A stretch of DNA of 64,000 nucleotides from Halomarinibacterium sp041392125. GTDB lineage: Bacteria > Bacteroidota > Bacteroidia > Flavobacteriales > Flavobacteriaceae. The stretch spans positions 183,995 through 247,994 of the forward strand of contig JAWKMR010000006.1 in the NCBI GenBank assembly GCA_041392125.1. Direction: 5' to 3'. Of this stretch, positions 1 through 7,719 are shown piece by piece. The position numbers and the translations under genes are program-made. The notes beneath the pieces are model-generated. The model saw only the letters and a program-made list of their open reading frames with translations, made no database searches and was not told the DNA's origin. Numbering within the stretch: position 1 is the stretch's first letter; each line of letters starts with the position of its first letter.

Positions 1-1024
1 GTGTTACTCCTTCCAACTCCATAATGTTTTCTATATTTTCATACACCACTTCTCCGGTGTGTCCTTCAGCGCCTACCAAATTTACCATAATTCCGCCAAC
101 CTTACTATCTGTTTTTCCTAAAGGGAGATTTAAAATAGCTCGCAAGTGTTGCTCAAACTGATTGGTGTAACTGGCTTCAATACTATAATGGCCACTGTTG
201 TGGGGTCTGGGTGCCACTTCATTAACCAAAATTTCATCGTCTTCGGTTTGGAACATTTCTACCGCTAACAAGCCTACATGCTCAAAGGCTTTGGAAACTT
301 TTTCAGCAACAGCACGTGCTTTTTCAGCTACATTTTCTTCAATTCTTGCAGGGCAAATAACATATTCTACCTGGTTGGCTTCCGGGTGAAATTCCATTTC
401 TACCACAGGGTAAGTAATGACCTCACCCGAAGAATTTCGGGCCACAATGACGGCTAATTCATTTTTAAAAGGAACTAACTTTTCTGCAATGCAAGAACCT
501 TCAGCTAATGGAATAATGTCTTTTGCATCTCTAATGATAGAGACTCCTTTTCCATCGTAACCGCCTGTACAGCTTTTCCAAACAAATGGTAAGTGTAATT
601 CTTTTCTAACAATAGCTTCGTTTAATTCATTTTTATTACTGAAAACACGAAATGGGGAAGTAGGTATTTGATGCGCTTTATAAAACTGCTTTTGTATCCC
701 CTTGTCCTGAATATTTCGCAATGTTTTGGAAGATGGATATACCTTTTTCCCTTCGACTTCCAATTTTTCAAGGGCTTCAATATTAACCCCTTCAATTTCA
801 AAAGTAAGTACATCTACTTTTTTCCCGAAGGTATAAACCGTATCAAAATCCATAAGGTCTCCTTGCTGAAATAGATCACAGGCAATTCGGCATGGGGCTT
901 CGACACTGGGATCGAGTACGTGGGTTTTAATGTCAAATTTTCGGGTTTCGTAGAGCAACATTTTTCCTAATTGGCCGCCGCCTAAAATTCCGAGGGTGAA
1001 ATGAGAAGAAAAATAATTTACCAT
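1..1024 (-). CDS. purK: 5-(carboxyamino)imidazole ribonucleotide synthase (PurK), 3' end outside window
   Basis: PurK uses ATP and bicarbonate to carboxylate aminoimidazole ribonucleotide in cytoplasmic purine synthesis. I translated the minus strand from the ATG at 1024-1022. The first 341 codons are open and reach the window edge, so the C-terminus is missing. The N-terminus carries the family's Gly-rich nucleotide-binding stretch (GILGGGQLGKM, residues 12-22). A typical ATP-grasp core follows (WKSCTGGYDGKGV, then VAPRPHNSGHY). The gene diverges from adk, and a TAnnTTTG element (1029-1036, minus) ends only 4 bases before the ATG, so the mRNA may be leaderless. PurT is the other possible family, but the GGGQLGKM and RPHNSGH motifs favour PurK. 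Confidence 0.95.
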   Translation of the reverse strand, partial: MVNYFSSHFTLGILGGGQLGKMLLYETRKFDIKTHVLDPSVEAPCRIACDLFQQGDLMDFDTVYTFGKKVDVLTFEIEGVNIEALEKLEVEGKKVYPSSKTLRNIQDKGIQKQFYKAHQIPTSPFRVFSNKNELNEAIVRKELHLPFVWKSCTGGYDGKGVSIIRDAKDIIPLAEGSCIAEKLVPFKNELAVIVARNSSGEVITYPVVEMEFHPEANQVEYVICPARIEENVAEKARAVAEKVSKAFEHVGLLAVEMFQTEDDEILVNEVAPRPHNSGHYSIEASYTNQFEQHLRAILNLPLGKTDSKVGGIMVNLVGAEGHTGEVVYENIENIMELEGVT

Positions 1025-1027
1025 ATC

Positions 1028-1064
1028 GCAAAGGTACAATCTTATTGGAAATGGGTATCTTTGC
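1028..1064. promoter_or_regulatory. Back-to-back purK/adk promoters forming a dyad
   Basis: Two Bacteroidota -7 elements face outward: TACCTTTG on the minus strand (1036-1029, for purK) and TATCTTTG on the plus strand (1056-1063, for adk). With flanking bases they make an imperfect inverted repeat (GCAAAGGTAC at 1028-1037 and GTATCTTTGC at 1055-1064, 9 of 10 paired). I read the dyad as a by-product of two outward -7 boxes, though it could also be an operator. Confidence 0.7.
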
Positions 1065-1118
1065 ACCCGCATTATGTGGAATTTTTTTAAAAATATATTT
1101 AGTAAGAAACGAAAGCAG

Positions 1119-1691
1119 ATGAAAAACATCGTTTTATTTGGTCCCCCGGGAGCCGGAAAAGGTACGCAAGCAGAATTTTTGAAGGAAAAATATAAACTAA
1201 TACATATCTCTACAGGGGACGTATTTCGATATAACATAAAAAATAATACCGACTTGGGTGCTTTGGCAAAATCATATATGGATAAAGGACATTTGGTCCC
1301 CGATGAAGTAACTATTAATATGTTGAAAGCCGAAGTGGAGAAAAATCCAAAAGCTAACGGATTTATTTTTGACGGTTTTCCACGTACCGAAGCACAAGCT
1401 ATTGCACTCGCTTCTTTAATGGAAGAAAAAAATAGTCAGATTAATGCGATGGTAGCCCTGGAAGTGGATGATGAAGTATTAGTAGGCCGACTTTTAGAAC
1501 GCGGAAAAGTAAGTGGCCGTGCCGATGATGCCAATGAAGTTGTGATACGGGAACGTATTGCCGAATACTACCGAAAAACGGATATTCTGAAGGAATACTA
1601 CCAAAAACAAGATAAATATTATGGTGTTGACGGAGTTGGTAGTATTGAAGAAATTACAGAACGGTTAAGTAGAGTTATAGATACACTTTAA
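1119..1691 (+). CDS. adk: Adenylate kinase
   Basis: Adenylate kinase interconverts ATP plus AMP with two ADP in the cytoplasm. The P-loop GPPGAGKGTQ lies at residues 8-17. The AMP-binding segment STGDVFR, the GFPRTEAQ motif and a short LID region (LLERGKVSGRADD) follow. The frame also opens at an upstream ATG at 1074. I chose 1119 because it gives a canonical 190-residue enzyme starting just before the P-loop, and because the TATCTTTG promoter at 1056-1063 would leave only a few leader bases before 1074. The extra 15 residues (WNFFKNIFSKKRKQ) are basic and resemble nothing in the family. It is followed by obg, with a repeat-rich spacer between them. Confidence 0.95.
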   Translation: MKNIVLFGPPGAGKGTQAEFLKEKYKLIHISTGDVFRYNIKNNTDLGALAKSYMDKGHLVPDEVTINMLKAEVEKNPKANGFIFDGFPRTEAQAIALASLMEEKNSQINAMVALEVDDEVLVGRLLERGKVSGRADDANEVVIRERIAEYYRKTDILKEYYQKQDKYYGVDGVGSIEEITERLSRVIDTL

Positions 1692-1696
1692 ATTTT

Positions 1697-1773
1697 CCCT
1701 CCCTTCGAAGGGAGGGCAAGGGAGGGATGTCAGAAAAATGGCTAACATCCCCTTAAATTCCCTTCAAAGGGGA
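1697..1773. repeat. Inverted pair of GC-rich intergenic repeats
   Basis: Two related units lie head to head between adk and obg. The first contains a perfect 20-base palindrome (1697-1716) followed by CAAGGGAGGGATGT. The second (1744-1773) is its diverged reverse complement, ending AACATCC on the plus strand. A third unit lies at 4406-4440. The shared core is a CCCYTYGARGGG hairpin followed by AAGGGGGATGTT. They look like a small dispersed intergenic repeat family. Part of the pair could also act as a weak terminator for adk. Confidence 0.65.
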
Positions 1774-1793
1774 CATTCAATTAACTATCAATT

Positions 1794-2819
1794 ATGACCG
1801 AAGGAAATTTTGTTGATTATGTAAAAATCCATGTGTCCTCAGGAAAAGGCGGACCTGGGAGTAAACACCTTAGACGGGAAAAGTATATCCCAAAGGGAGG
1901 TCCCGACGGAGGCGATGGAGGTCGTGGAGGACATGTTATTTTAAAAGCCAACAAAAACCTCTGGACACTCTATCATTTAAAATTTAAGCGACATTTTTCT
2001 GCTGAAAATGGTGCTTCGGGAGGGAAACAAACCAGTACTGGAGCCGATGGTGCCGATGTGTATATTGAAATCCCTTTGGGAACCGTGATTAAAAATACCG
2101 ACACCGGTGAAACCCTAAAAGAAATTACTGAAGAAGGAGAAGAATTTATTGTTGCCAAAGGCGGAAAAGGCGGATTGGGGAATGCCCATTTTAAATCTTC
2201 AACTAATCAAACACCACGTTACGCACAACCCGGTCTGGAAGGTGAAGAAGTAAACATTACGTTGGAAATGAAAGTGCTGGCAGATGTTGGCTTGGTAGGG
2301 TTTCCCAATGCAGGGAAATCGACGTTGCTTTCGGTAGTCACTGCTGCAAAACCTAAAATAGCCGATTACGAGTTTACCACCTTAAAACCCAATTTAGGAA
2401 TCGTTACCCATCGTGATTTTCAAACGTTTGTGATGGCAGATATTCCCGGAATTATTGAAGGCGCTGCCGAAGGAAAAGGATTGGGCCACTACTTTTTGCG
2501 TCATATTGAACGTAATTCTACCCTATTATTTTTAATCCCAGCCGATGCGAAAGACATAAAAGAACAGTACGAAATTTTACTGGATGAACTTCGGCGGTAT
2601 AATCCCGAATTGTTAGACAAAGAAAGACTCATTGCAATTTCCAAAAGCGATATGTTGGATGCAGAGCTAAAAGCGGAGATGAAACAACAGCTCGACAAGG
2701 ATTTTAAAGGGATTCCGTATTTGTTTATTTCCTCGGTAGCACAGCAAGGCTTGGTCGAACTAAAAGACAAGCTTTGGGAGATGTTGAATAGGGAAGGAGA
2801 TTCCGTTAAAGAAAAGTAA
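1794..2819 (+). CDS. obg: Ribosome-associated GTPase Obg/CgtA
   Basis: Obg is an essential GTPase that assists large-subunit maturation and stress signalling. The Gly-rich OBG fold spans about residues 1-160. The G domain follows, with G1 GFPNAGKS at 169-176 and G3 DIPGIIEG at 216-223. The G4 position reads SKSD (283-286) instead of NKxD; the Asp that selects guanine is kept. Length (341 residues) fits short Obg forms that lack the C-terminal TGS-like OCT domain. The ATG at 1794 matches the usual N-terminus (EGNFVDYVKI). It lies downstream of adk on the same strand. Confidence 0.96.
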   Translation: MTEGNFVDYVKIHVSSGKGGPGSKHLRREKYIPKGGPDGGDGGRGGHVILKANKNLWTLYHLKFKRHFSAENGASGGKQTSTGADGADVYIEIPLGTVIKNTDTGETLKEITEEGEEFIVAKGGKGGLGNAHFKSSTNQTPRYAQPGLEGEEVNITLEMKVLADVGLVGFPNAGKSTLLSVVTAAKPKIADYEFTTLKPNLGIVTHRDFQTFVMADIPGIIEGAAEGKGLGHYFLRHIERNSTLLFLIPADAKDIKEQYEILLDELRRYNPELLDKERLIAISKSDMLDAELKAEMKQQLDKDFKGIPYLFISSVAQQGLVELKDKLWEMLNREGDSVKEK

Positions 2820-2847
2820 ATTCTCTTTTGCCTTTTCAAAATTTCAG

Positions 2848-2855
2848 TATCTTTC
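2848..2855 (+). promoter_or_regulatory. Probable -7 element of the DUF4136 gene
   Basis: TATCTTTC, one base off TAnnTTTG. It ends 7 bases before the ATG at 2863 and 16 before the in-frame ATG at 2872, which argues for the later start. Confidence 0.4.
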
Positions 2856-2862
2856 CATAAAA

Positions 2863-3390
2863 ATGCTGAATATGAAATTTCTTTTGCTATTGGTTATCCC
2901 ATTTTTCATTTCTTGCGGAAGTACCGTAGCAATAGACTATGAAAAGGGAACCGACTTTTCAAAATACACAACCTATAATTTCTATACGTCAATAGATTCC
3001 GGATTAAGTGAGTTAGACAATAGGCGTATTCTTATTGCCTTAGATAGTCTCATGCAGCAAAAAGCGTTTCAGAAAAGTGATACCCCGAAAATAACCATTA
3101 ATTTTTATACAAAAGAAATCTTGACAAATTCTCGCAATACACTTGGTATAGGTATTGGTGGTGGGGGAGGTAATGTTGGGATTGGGGTAAGCGGCGGTAT
3201 TCCTATTGGAGGCAGAGAGATAGAACAACAATTTACCTTAGATTTTATCGACACCCAAAATGATGCACTTATTTGGCAAGGTGTGGCAGAAAGTAGGTAC
3301 AAAGAAAAAGCTACTCCTCAGCAAAAGGAGGCCTATTATTTCTCAGTTCTCCAAAAACTCTTAAAAAAATACCCGCCCACACTAAAATAA
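2863..3390 (+). CDS. DUF4136-family lipoprotein
   Basis: Predicted envelope lipoprotein. A short hydrophobic signal sequence ends in a lipobox (FFISC, Cys18 counted from the ATG at 2863). The segment VAIDYEKGTDFSKYTTYNF is the hallmark start of the DUF4136 family, whose biochemical role is unknown. Residues 95-117 are an unusually Gly-rich stretch inside the domain (GIGIGGGGG and beyond). The ATG at 2872 (MKFLLLL) is an equally good start and would give a tighter signal peptide. The gene lies alone between obg and a TPR protein. I cannot say what it does beyond envelope location. Confidence 0.85.
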   Translation: MLNMKFLLLLVIPFFISCGSTVAIDYEKGTDFSKYTTYNFYTSIDSGLSELDNRRILIALDSLMQQKAFQKSDTPKITINFYTKEILTNSRNTLGIGIGGGGGNVGIGVSGGIPIGGREIEQQFTLDFIDTQNDALIWQGVAESRYKEKATPQQKEAYYFSVLQKLLKKYPPTLK

Positions 3391-3411
3391 AAGAGTTTTT
3401 AGAAAGTTTAT

Positions 3412-3419
3412 TATTTTTG
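3412..3419 (+). promoter_or_regulatory. -7 promoter element of the TPR gene
   Basis: Exact TATTTTTG match to TAnnTTTG, ending 16 bases before the ATG at 3436. Confidence 0.55.
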
Positions 3420-3435
3420 AATCCCAAATCGGTTT

Positions 3436-4389
3436 ATGCAAAAATTGTTGCTGTTTATATTGCTTCCTCTAAGCCTTGTTGCTCAAAATCCGTTTCAGCA
3501 AGCGGAAACCTATTTTAAGAAAGAGCAGTTCAGTAAGGCAAAACCCCTATTTGAGGCGTATTTAAAAGAGCATCCTACGCATCTAAAAACGATAGAATAT
3601 TTAGGAGATATTGCCGGGTATGCCAAAGATTGGGATACCGCTATTCGCTATTACGAAATTCTTTTGAAAAGTAACCCCAACAACGCAAATTATCATTTTA
3701 AATACGGTGGAAGTCTGGGAATGAAAGCTTTAGAAATAAGTAAAATTAGGGCATTGAGCTATGTAGGGGATATTAAAAACCATTTTGAAAAAGCTGCTAT
3801 GCTGGATCCAAACCATATTGAAGTACGTTGGGCGTTGGTAGAATATTATATTCAACTGCCCGGTATTATTGGTGGAAGTGAAAAAAAGGCTATTAAATAT
3901 GCCGATGAACTGGGTAAGATTTCACCTGTCGATGGGTATTTGGCCAATGGCTACATTGCAGAATATTCCAATAGACCTCAAGATGCTGAAAAATTTTATA
4001 AAAAAGCCATCGAAGTAGGAGGTTCTCCGCATACCTATGAAAAGCTTGCCAACTTATACGAAAATAACAATCAGCCTAAAGAGGCAATTTCTACAGCTTC
4101 CACATCACTTAAAATTCATAAACGAAATCAGTTAAATTATCAAATAGGCAAGATAGCAGCGCAATACAATCTCGATGCCGAGTTGGGTATTCATTGCCTT
4201 CAGGCATACTTAAAAAACCATTCTGCTAAAGATGGGGTTCCCAAAGATTGGGCGTATTACCGCTTGGCACAAATTTATAAGAATTTAGGGCAAAAAGAGA
4301 ATGCTTTGCAATGGATTGATAGGGCTTTGGTAGATCGCCCCGATTTTGAAGAAGCCCAAAAAGAAAAGAAATTAATTCAATCTCTTTAA
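3436..4389 (+). CDS. Secreted tetratricopeptide-repeat protein
   Basis: A 317-residue protein with a short signal peptide (cleavage after about residue 16, SLVAQ-N). The rest is helical TPR-like repeats: AETYFKKEQFSKAKPLFEAYL near the N-terminus, DTAIRYYEILLKSNPNN, DAEKFYKKAIEVGG and ENALQWIDRALVDRPDF near the C-terminus. TPR arrays form scaffolds for protein-protein contacts. The exported location suggests a periplasmic or envelope-complex role, but no partner is evident. The gene has its own promoter at 3412. Its 3' end is followed by a GC-rich dispersed repeat (4406-4440) before mpl. Confidence 0.85.
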   Translation: MQKLLLFILLPLSLVAQNPFQQAETYFKKEQFSKAKPLFEAYLKEHPTHLKTIEYLGDIAGYAKDWDTAIRYYEILLKSNPNNANYHFKYGGSLGMKALEISKIRALSYVGDIKNHFEKAAMLDPNHIEVRWALVEYYIQLPGIIGGSEKKAIKYADELGKISPVDGYLANGYIAEYSNRPQDAEKFYKKAIEVGGSPHTYEKLANLYENNNQPKEAISTASTSLKIHKRNQLNYQIGKIAAQYNLDAELGIHCLQAYLKNHSAKDGVPKDWAYYRLAQIYKNLGQKENALQWIDRALVDRPDFEEAQKEKKLIQSL

Positions 4390-4405
4390 AAAGTAATTTA
4401 AAATA

Positions 4406-4440
4406 TTCCCCCCTTGAGGGGGGATAAAGGGGGGTGTTCC
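4406..4440. repeat. Third copy of the GC-rich intergenic repeat
   Basis: A hairpin of six C and six G around TTGA, followed by ATAAAGGGGGGTGTT. It has the same layout as the two units between adk and obg: a palindromic CCC..TTGA..GGG core, then AAGGGGG(A/G)TGTT. Confidence 0.65.
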
Positions 4441-4441
4441 C

Positions 4442-4449
4442 TATCTTTA
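4442..4449 (+). promoter_or_regulatory. Probable -7 element of mpl
   Basis: TATCTTTA (one base off TAnnTTTG), ending 21 bases before the preferred ATG at 4471. It lies downstream of other in-frame starts further upstream, which supports the 4471 start. Confidence 0.45.
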
Positions 4450-4470
4450 CCATACTTATTTCAGAAATAT

Positions 4471-5823
4471 ATGAAGGTACATTTTATTGCCATAGGCGGA
4501 AGTGCTATGCACAATTTGGCATTGGCTTTACACCATAAAGGATATCAAGTAACCGGTAGTGACGATGAAATTTTTGAACCTTCAAAAGGGCGATTAGTTG
4601 CAAAAGGATTATTGCCAGAAGCCTTTGGTTGGTTTCCCGAAAAACTTACTTCTACCATCGATGCCGTAATTCTAGGAATGCACGCAAAAGCTGATAATCC
4701 CGAATTGCTGAAAGCCAAAGAATTGGGATTGAAAATTTATTCGTATCCCGAATTTCTATACGAACAATCCAAAAATAAAACACGTGTGGTCATTGGTGGC
4801 TCCCACGGAAAAACGACGATAACATCCATGATTTTGCACGTGATGCACTATCATGAAAAGGAGGTAGATTATATGGTAGGTGCCCAGTTAGAAGGTTTTG
4901 ATACCATGGTGCATCTTACCGAGGAAAATGATTTTATAGTACTGGAAGGAGACGAATACCTTTCTTCGCCTATAGACAGACGCCCCAAATTTCATTTGTA
5001 CAAACCGAACATCGCTTTACTTAGCGGGATTGCCTGGGATCATATTAATGTATTCCCCACTTTCGAAAATTATGTGGAGCAGTTTGTTATTTTTTTAAAT
5101 GAAATAACCGAAGGTGGAGCCATTATTTATAATGAAGAAGATATTGAAGTGAAAAAGGTAGTTGAAGGCACTACTAATGCCATCAAAAAATATCCTTACA
5201 AAACACCAAATTATGAAGTTGTTTCTGGAGAAACTTTATTAGCAACTCCGGAAGGTCCCATGCCCATTGAAGTGTTTGGAAAACATAATGTAAACAATCT
5301 GGAAGGTGCCCGTTGGATTTGCCAACTCATGGGTGTGGATGCCGAAGATTTTTACGAAGCCATTGCGAGTTTTAAAGGAGCGAGTAAACGGTTAGAGAAA
5401 ATTGCCGAGTCATCACGGTCCATTGCTTATAAAGATTTTGCGCATTCACCCAGCAAGGTAAAAGCAACTACCGAAGCTGTAAAAAACCAATATCCCAATC
5501 GAACATTATTGGCCTGCCTAGAATTGCATACGTACAGTAGCCTTACCCCAAAATTTTTAACCGAATATCAAGGAGCGCTGGACGCTGCTGATGTTGCTGT
5601 GGTGTTTTATAGCCCGCATGCGGTGGAAATAAAGAAATTAGAACCCATTTCTCATCAACAAATTTCGGAGGCATTTAAACGAGAAGATCTTATTATTTAT
5701 ACCGATCCAAAGGATTTTAAAGATTTTTTATTTTCTCAACATTTTAATAATACTTCCTTGCTATTAATGAGCAGTGGTAACTATGGAGGGTTGGATTTTA
5801 ACGAAGTGAAAAAACTCCTATAA
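4471..5823 (+). CDS. mpl: UDP-N-acetylmuramate:L-Ala-gamma-D-Glu-meso-DAP ligase (murein recycling)
   Basis: Mpl reattaches recycled murein tripeptide to UDP-MurNAc in the cytoplasm. It belongs to the Mur ligase fold: an N-terminal Rossmann segment (HFIAIGGSAMHNLALAL), the ATP loop GGSHGKTT at 109-116, then central and C-terminal domains with YKDFAHSPSKV. The motif HFIAIGGxAM and the FAHSP sequence separate it from MurC. The frame opens earlier (4414), but those extra residues come from the GC-rich repeat. The ATG at 4471 gives the conserved MKVHFIAIGG start and 450 residues. The stop overlaps the convergent paiB-like gene by 6 bases. Confidence 0.93.
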   Translation: MKVHFIAIGGSAMHNLALALHHKGYQVTGSDDEIFEPSKGRLVAKGLLPEAFGWFPEKLTSTIDAVILGMHAKADNPELLKAKELGLKIYSYPEFLYEQSKNKTRVVIGGSHGKTTITSMILHVMHYHEKEVDYMVGAQLEGFDTMVHLTEENDFIVLEGDEYLSSPIDRRPKFHLYKPNIALLSGIAWDHINVFPTFENYVEQFVIFLNEITEGGAIIYNEEDIEVKKVVEGTTNAIKKYPYKTPNYEVVSGETLLATPEGPMPIEVFGKHNVNNLEGARWICQLMGVDAEDFYEAIASFKGASKRLEKIAESSRSIAYKDFAHSPSKVKATTEAVKNQYPNRTLLACLELHTYSSLTPKFLTEYQGALDAADVAVVFYSPHAVEIKKLEPISHQQISEAFKREDLIIYTDPKDFKDFLFSQHFNNTSLLLMSSGNYGGLDFNEVKKLL

Positions 5824-6420
5824 GTTTTTGTAAATACTTTCAATAAAACTCTTTTCTGCAATTTTAGAGTTTTTAATCAATTCTTGCTTTGCCAACTCAA
5901 AATCGGTTGGGTTTTTGTCTTGCGAGAGTTTAAACTTCCCTTCCCATTGTGTAATGGTAATTTCAAAAGCTTGTATATAATGAATAAGGCGCTCCATACG
6001 GGAGTCGTCTTTTTTTAATTCAAATTTTGGGTTATTTCCTTCCAAAAACGCTGTCATTTCTATCATAGTTTGCTTAACAGCTTCAGCTTCATTAATAAGA
6101 GTAATTGTCCCTGTGATATGGACTATGATATAATTCCAAGTGGGAAGCTGTTGGGTACGATACACCGATGGCGAAATATAGGTATCCGGCCCTTTAAAAA
6201 CTACGGTTACTTCGGCTGCTTGTATTAGCGTTTCCACTTGTGGGTTTGCTTTGTCTATATGAGCCACTAACTTTCCAGTAGTTTCATTATAGATAATAGG
6301 AATATGGGTAACGAAAGGTTGCCCGTCTTTTGCTGAAACCAACATTCCTAAAGGATATTGCTTTATAACAGCAATCATTTTTTGCTTATCGTTTGATTGA
6401 TGATGGGGAGGAGGATACAA
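5818..6420 (-). CDS. PaiB-family FMN-binding protein
   Basis: About 200 residues matching the FMN-binding PaiB/negative transcriptional regulator family: YPPPHHQSNDK near the start, LGMLVSAKDGQPFVTHIPIIYN, VTVVFKGPDTYISPSVY and PTWNYIIVHITG. The fold is a flavin-binding split barrel. PaiB of Bacillus represses sporulation and protease genes, but most homologues are uncharacterised, so a regulatory role is not assured. No ATG is available at the conserved N-terminus; translation appears to begin at TTG (6420-6418). A TACCTTTT box lies exactly 4 bases upstream. It is convergent with mpl and shares 6 bases with it. Confidence 0.88.
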   Translation of the reverse strand: MYPPPHHQSNDKQKMIAVIKQYPLGMLVSAKDGQPFVTHIPIIYNETTGKLVAHIDKANPQVETLIQAAEVTVVFKGPDTYISPSVYRTQQLPTWNYIIVHITGTITLINEAEAVKQTMIEMTAFLEGNNPKFELKKDDSRMERLIHYIQAFEITITQWEGKFKLSQDKNPTDFELAKQELIKNSKIAEKSFIESIYKNL

Positions 6421-6507
6421 GGGTAAAAGGTAATGGGTTAAAGGATTTGTAAATAAACTACTAAAAAAACAGACAATCCAAGATTCTAATAATCCAACAA
6501 TCTATAA

Positions 6508-6951
6508 TTAAACCCCAAATTGCCTTAAATGATGATCTAAATGCTTATACTGCATTTGCCCGTATTGTTGTTTGGTAAATTTACCAAAACCAGGATGCTC
6601 TGGCCACTCTTCTCGCTCTCTTTGTGAATGAAACTCGTCCAAAAGGGTCTCCAAATTCCTTTTTTCAGTAACAAAATCGCGAGGCTCGGTTTCTTTTAAA
6701 AATTTTGCGGTGGGTAAGTTTTTTCGCCAGGGTTTATCATTATACAATGACTTTTTAAAAATCACTTTTGCCAACCAATTGGGTTTCATGCCATAATCAT
6801 TTTTCTCCAAAATAATATTAAATGGACCTTGACAGTGATGTAACATTTGTCCGTGGGTCATTTTTCCCCAGAGGCGTTCAGAATTTTCAGTGAGTTTGTC
6901 AAGTCTTTTGCGAACTTCAATATAAACAGCTTCTTCAAATAGATTTTTCAT
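6508..6951 (-). CDS. DUF1569 (DinB-like) protein
   Basis: A 147-residue cytoplasmic protein of the DUF1569 family, related to DinB-like four-helix bundles. The pattern is typical: RLDKLTENSERLWGKMTHGQMLHHCQGPF near the start, then PEHPGFGKFTKQQYGQMQYKHLDHHLRQFG at the C-terminus. The spaced His residues (H34, H38/H39 and the HLDHH cluster) could bind a metal as in DinB folds. The substrate is unknown. The gene diverges from radC, and their promoters form a perfect dyad (6978-6999). Confidence 0.82.
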   Translation of the reverse strand: MKNLFEEAVYIEVRKRLDKLTENSERLWGKMTHGQMLHHCQGPFNIILEKNDYGMKPNWLAKVIFKKSLYNDKPWRKNLPTAKFLKETEPRDFVTEKRNLETLLDEFHSQREREEWPEHPGFGKFTKQQYGQMQYKHLDHHLRQFGV

Positions 6952-6977
6952 AACACATTAAAAAGGATTTTTCAGTT

Positions 6978-6999
6978 TAAAGATACTTAATTATCTTTA
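6978..6999. promoter_or_regulatory. Perfect dyad of divergent -7 elements (DUF1569/radC)
   Basis: TAAAGATA - CTTAAT - TATCTTTA. Each arm is a near-consensus -7 box pointing outward, one for the DUF1569 gene (minus) and one for radC (plus, 15 bases before its GTG). The arms are perfect inverted repeats only 6 bases apart, so two polymerases could not occupy both at once. Confidence 0.6.
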
Positions 7000-7014
7000 T
7001 TAAAAAGAAGTATC

Positions 7015-7713
7015 GTGGGGAGCAATACAACATCTTTTTCCATAAAATCATGGAATGAGGACGACCGTCCTCGTGAAAAATTACTACTAAAAGGAAAAGC
7101 CGCTTTAAGCGATGCTGAATTGATTGCTATTTTAATTGGCTCGGGAAGCAGAGATGAAAGCGCTGTAAGTTTAAGTCAGCGTATTTTGGCTTCCGTTGAA
7201 AATAATCTGAATGAATTGGGTAAATGTTCCATTCAGGATTTAATGGCATTTAAAGGCATAGGTGAGGCAAAAGCTATTACTATTGCTGCTGCCTTAGAAT
7301 TAGGGCGAAGAAGAAGGGGAGAAGAGGCCCTTCAAAAAAAGAAAATAACATCCAGTGCCTCAGTTTTTGAATTAATGCAACCCATTATAGGCGAATTGGC
7401 TCATGAAGAATTTTGGATTGTATATTTAAACAATTCAAACAAAGTGCTACAAACCATGCAATTAAGTAAAGGTGGTATTACCGGAACGGTGGTAGATATT
7501 CGTTTGGCCTTTAAAAATGCTTTACAATTGGGTGCTATAGCAATAATTTTGGCACATAACCACCCTTCGGGAACCTTAAAGCCCAGTCAGGCAGATATTC
7601 AATTAACCAAGAAGCTAAAAATGGCCGGGGAAAGTCTCGATATAAAAGTTTTGGATCACCTCATTGTAACTGAAAAAGCGTATTTTAGCTTTGCCGACGA
7701 ACAAATGCTGTAG
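7015..7713 (+). CDS. radC: RadC-family JAMM protein
   Basis: RadC/UPF0758 proteins are JAMM (MPN+) metalloprotein homologues. The historical DNA-repair label is doubtful. A helix-hairpin-helix segment lies at residues 79-99 (KGIGEAKAITIAAALELGRR). The metal motif HNHPSG lies at 181-186, with the third ligand Asp194, so the site is intact. Length (232 residues) is normal. The start is GTG at 7015: no in-frame ATG precedes the conserved IKSWNEDDRPREKL segment. A TATCTTTA box lies 15 bases upstream. The next gene begins 6 bases after the stop, so co-transcription is likely. Confidence 0.93.
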   Translation: MGSNTTSFSIKSWNEDDRPREKLLLKGKAALSDAELIAILIGSGSRDESAVSLSQRILASVENNLNELGKCSIQDLMAFKGIGEAKAITIAAALELGRRRRGEEALQKKKITSSASVFELMQPIIGELAHEEFWIVYLNNSNKVLQTMQLSKGGITGTVVDIRLAFKNALQLGAIAIILAHNHPSGTLKPSQADIQLTKKLKMAGESLDIKVLDHLIVTEKAYFSFADEQML

Positions 7714-7719
7714 CATCCT

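Noticed and set aside
1074..1118. N-terminal extension of adenylate kinase from the upstream ATG
   Set aside because: It is a short basic stretch not found in the family, and the promoter at 1056-1063 leaves almost no leader; the ATG at 1119 fits better.
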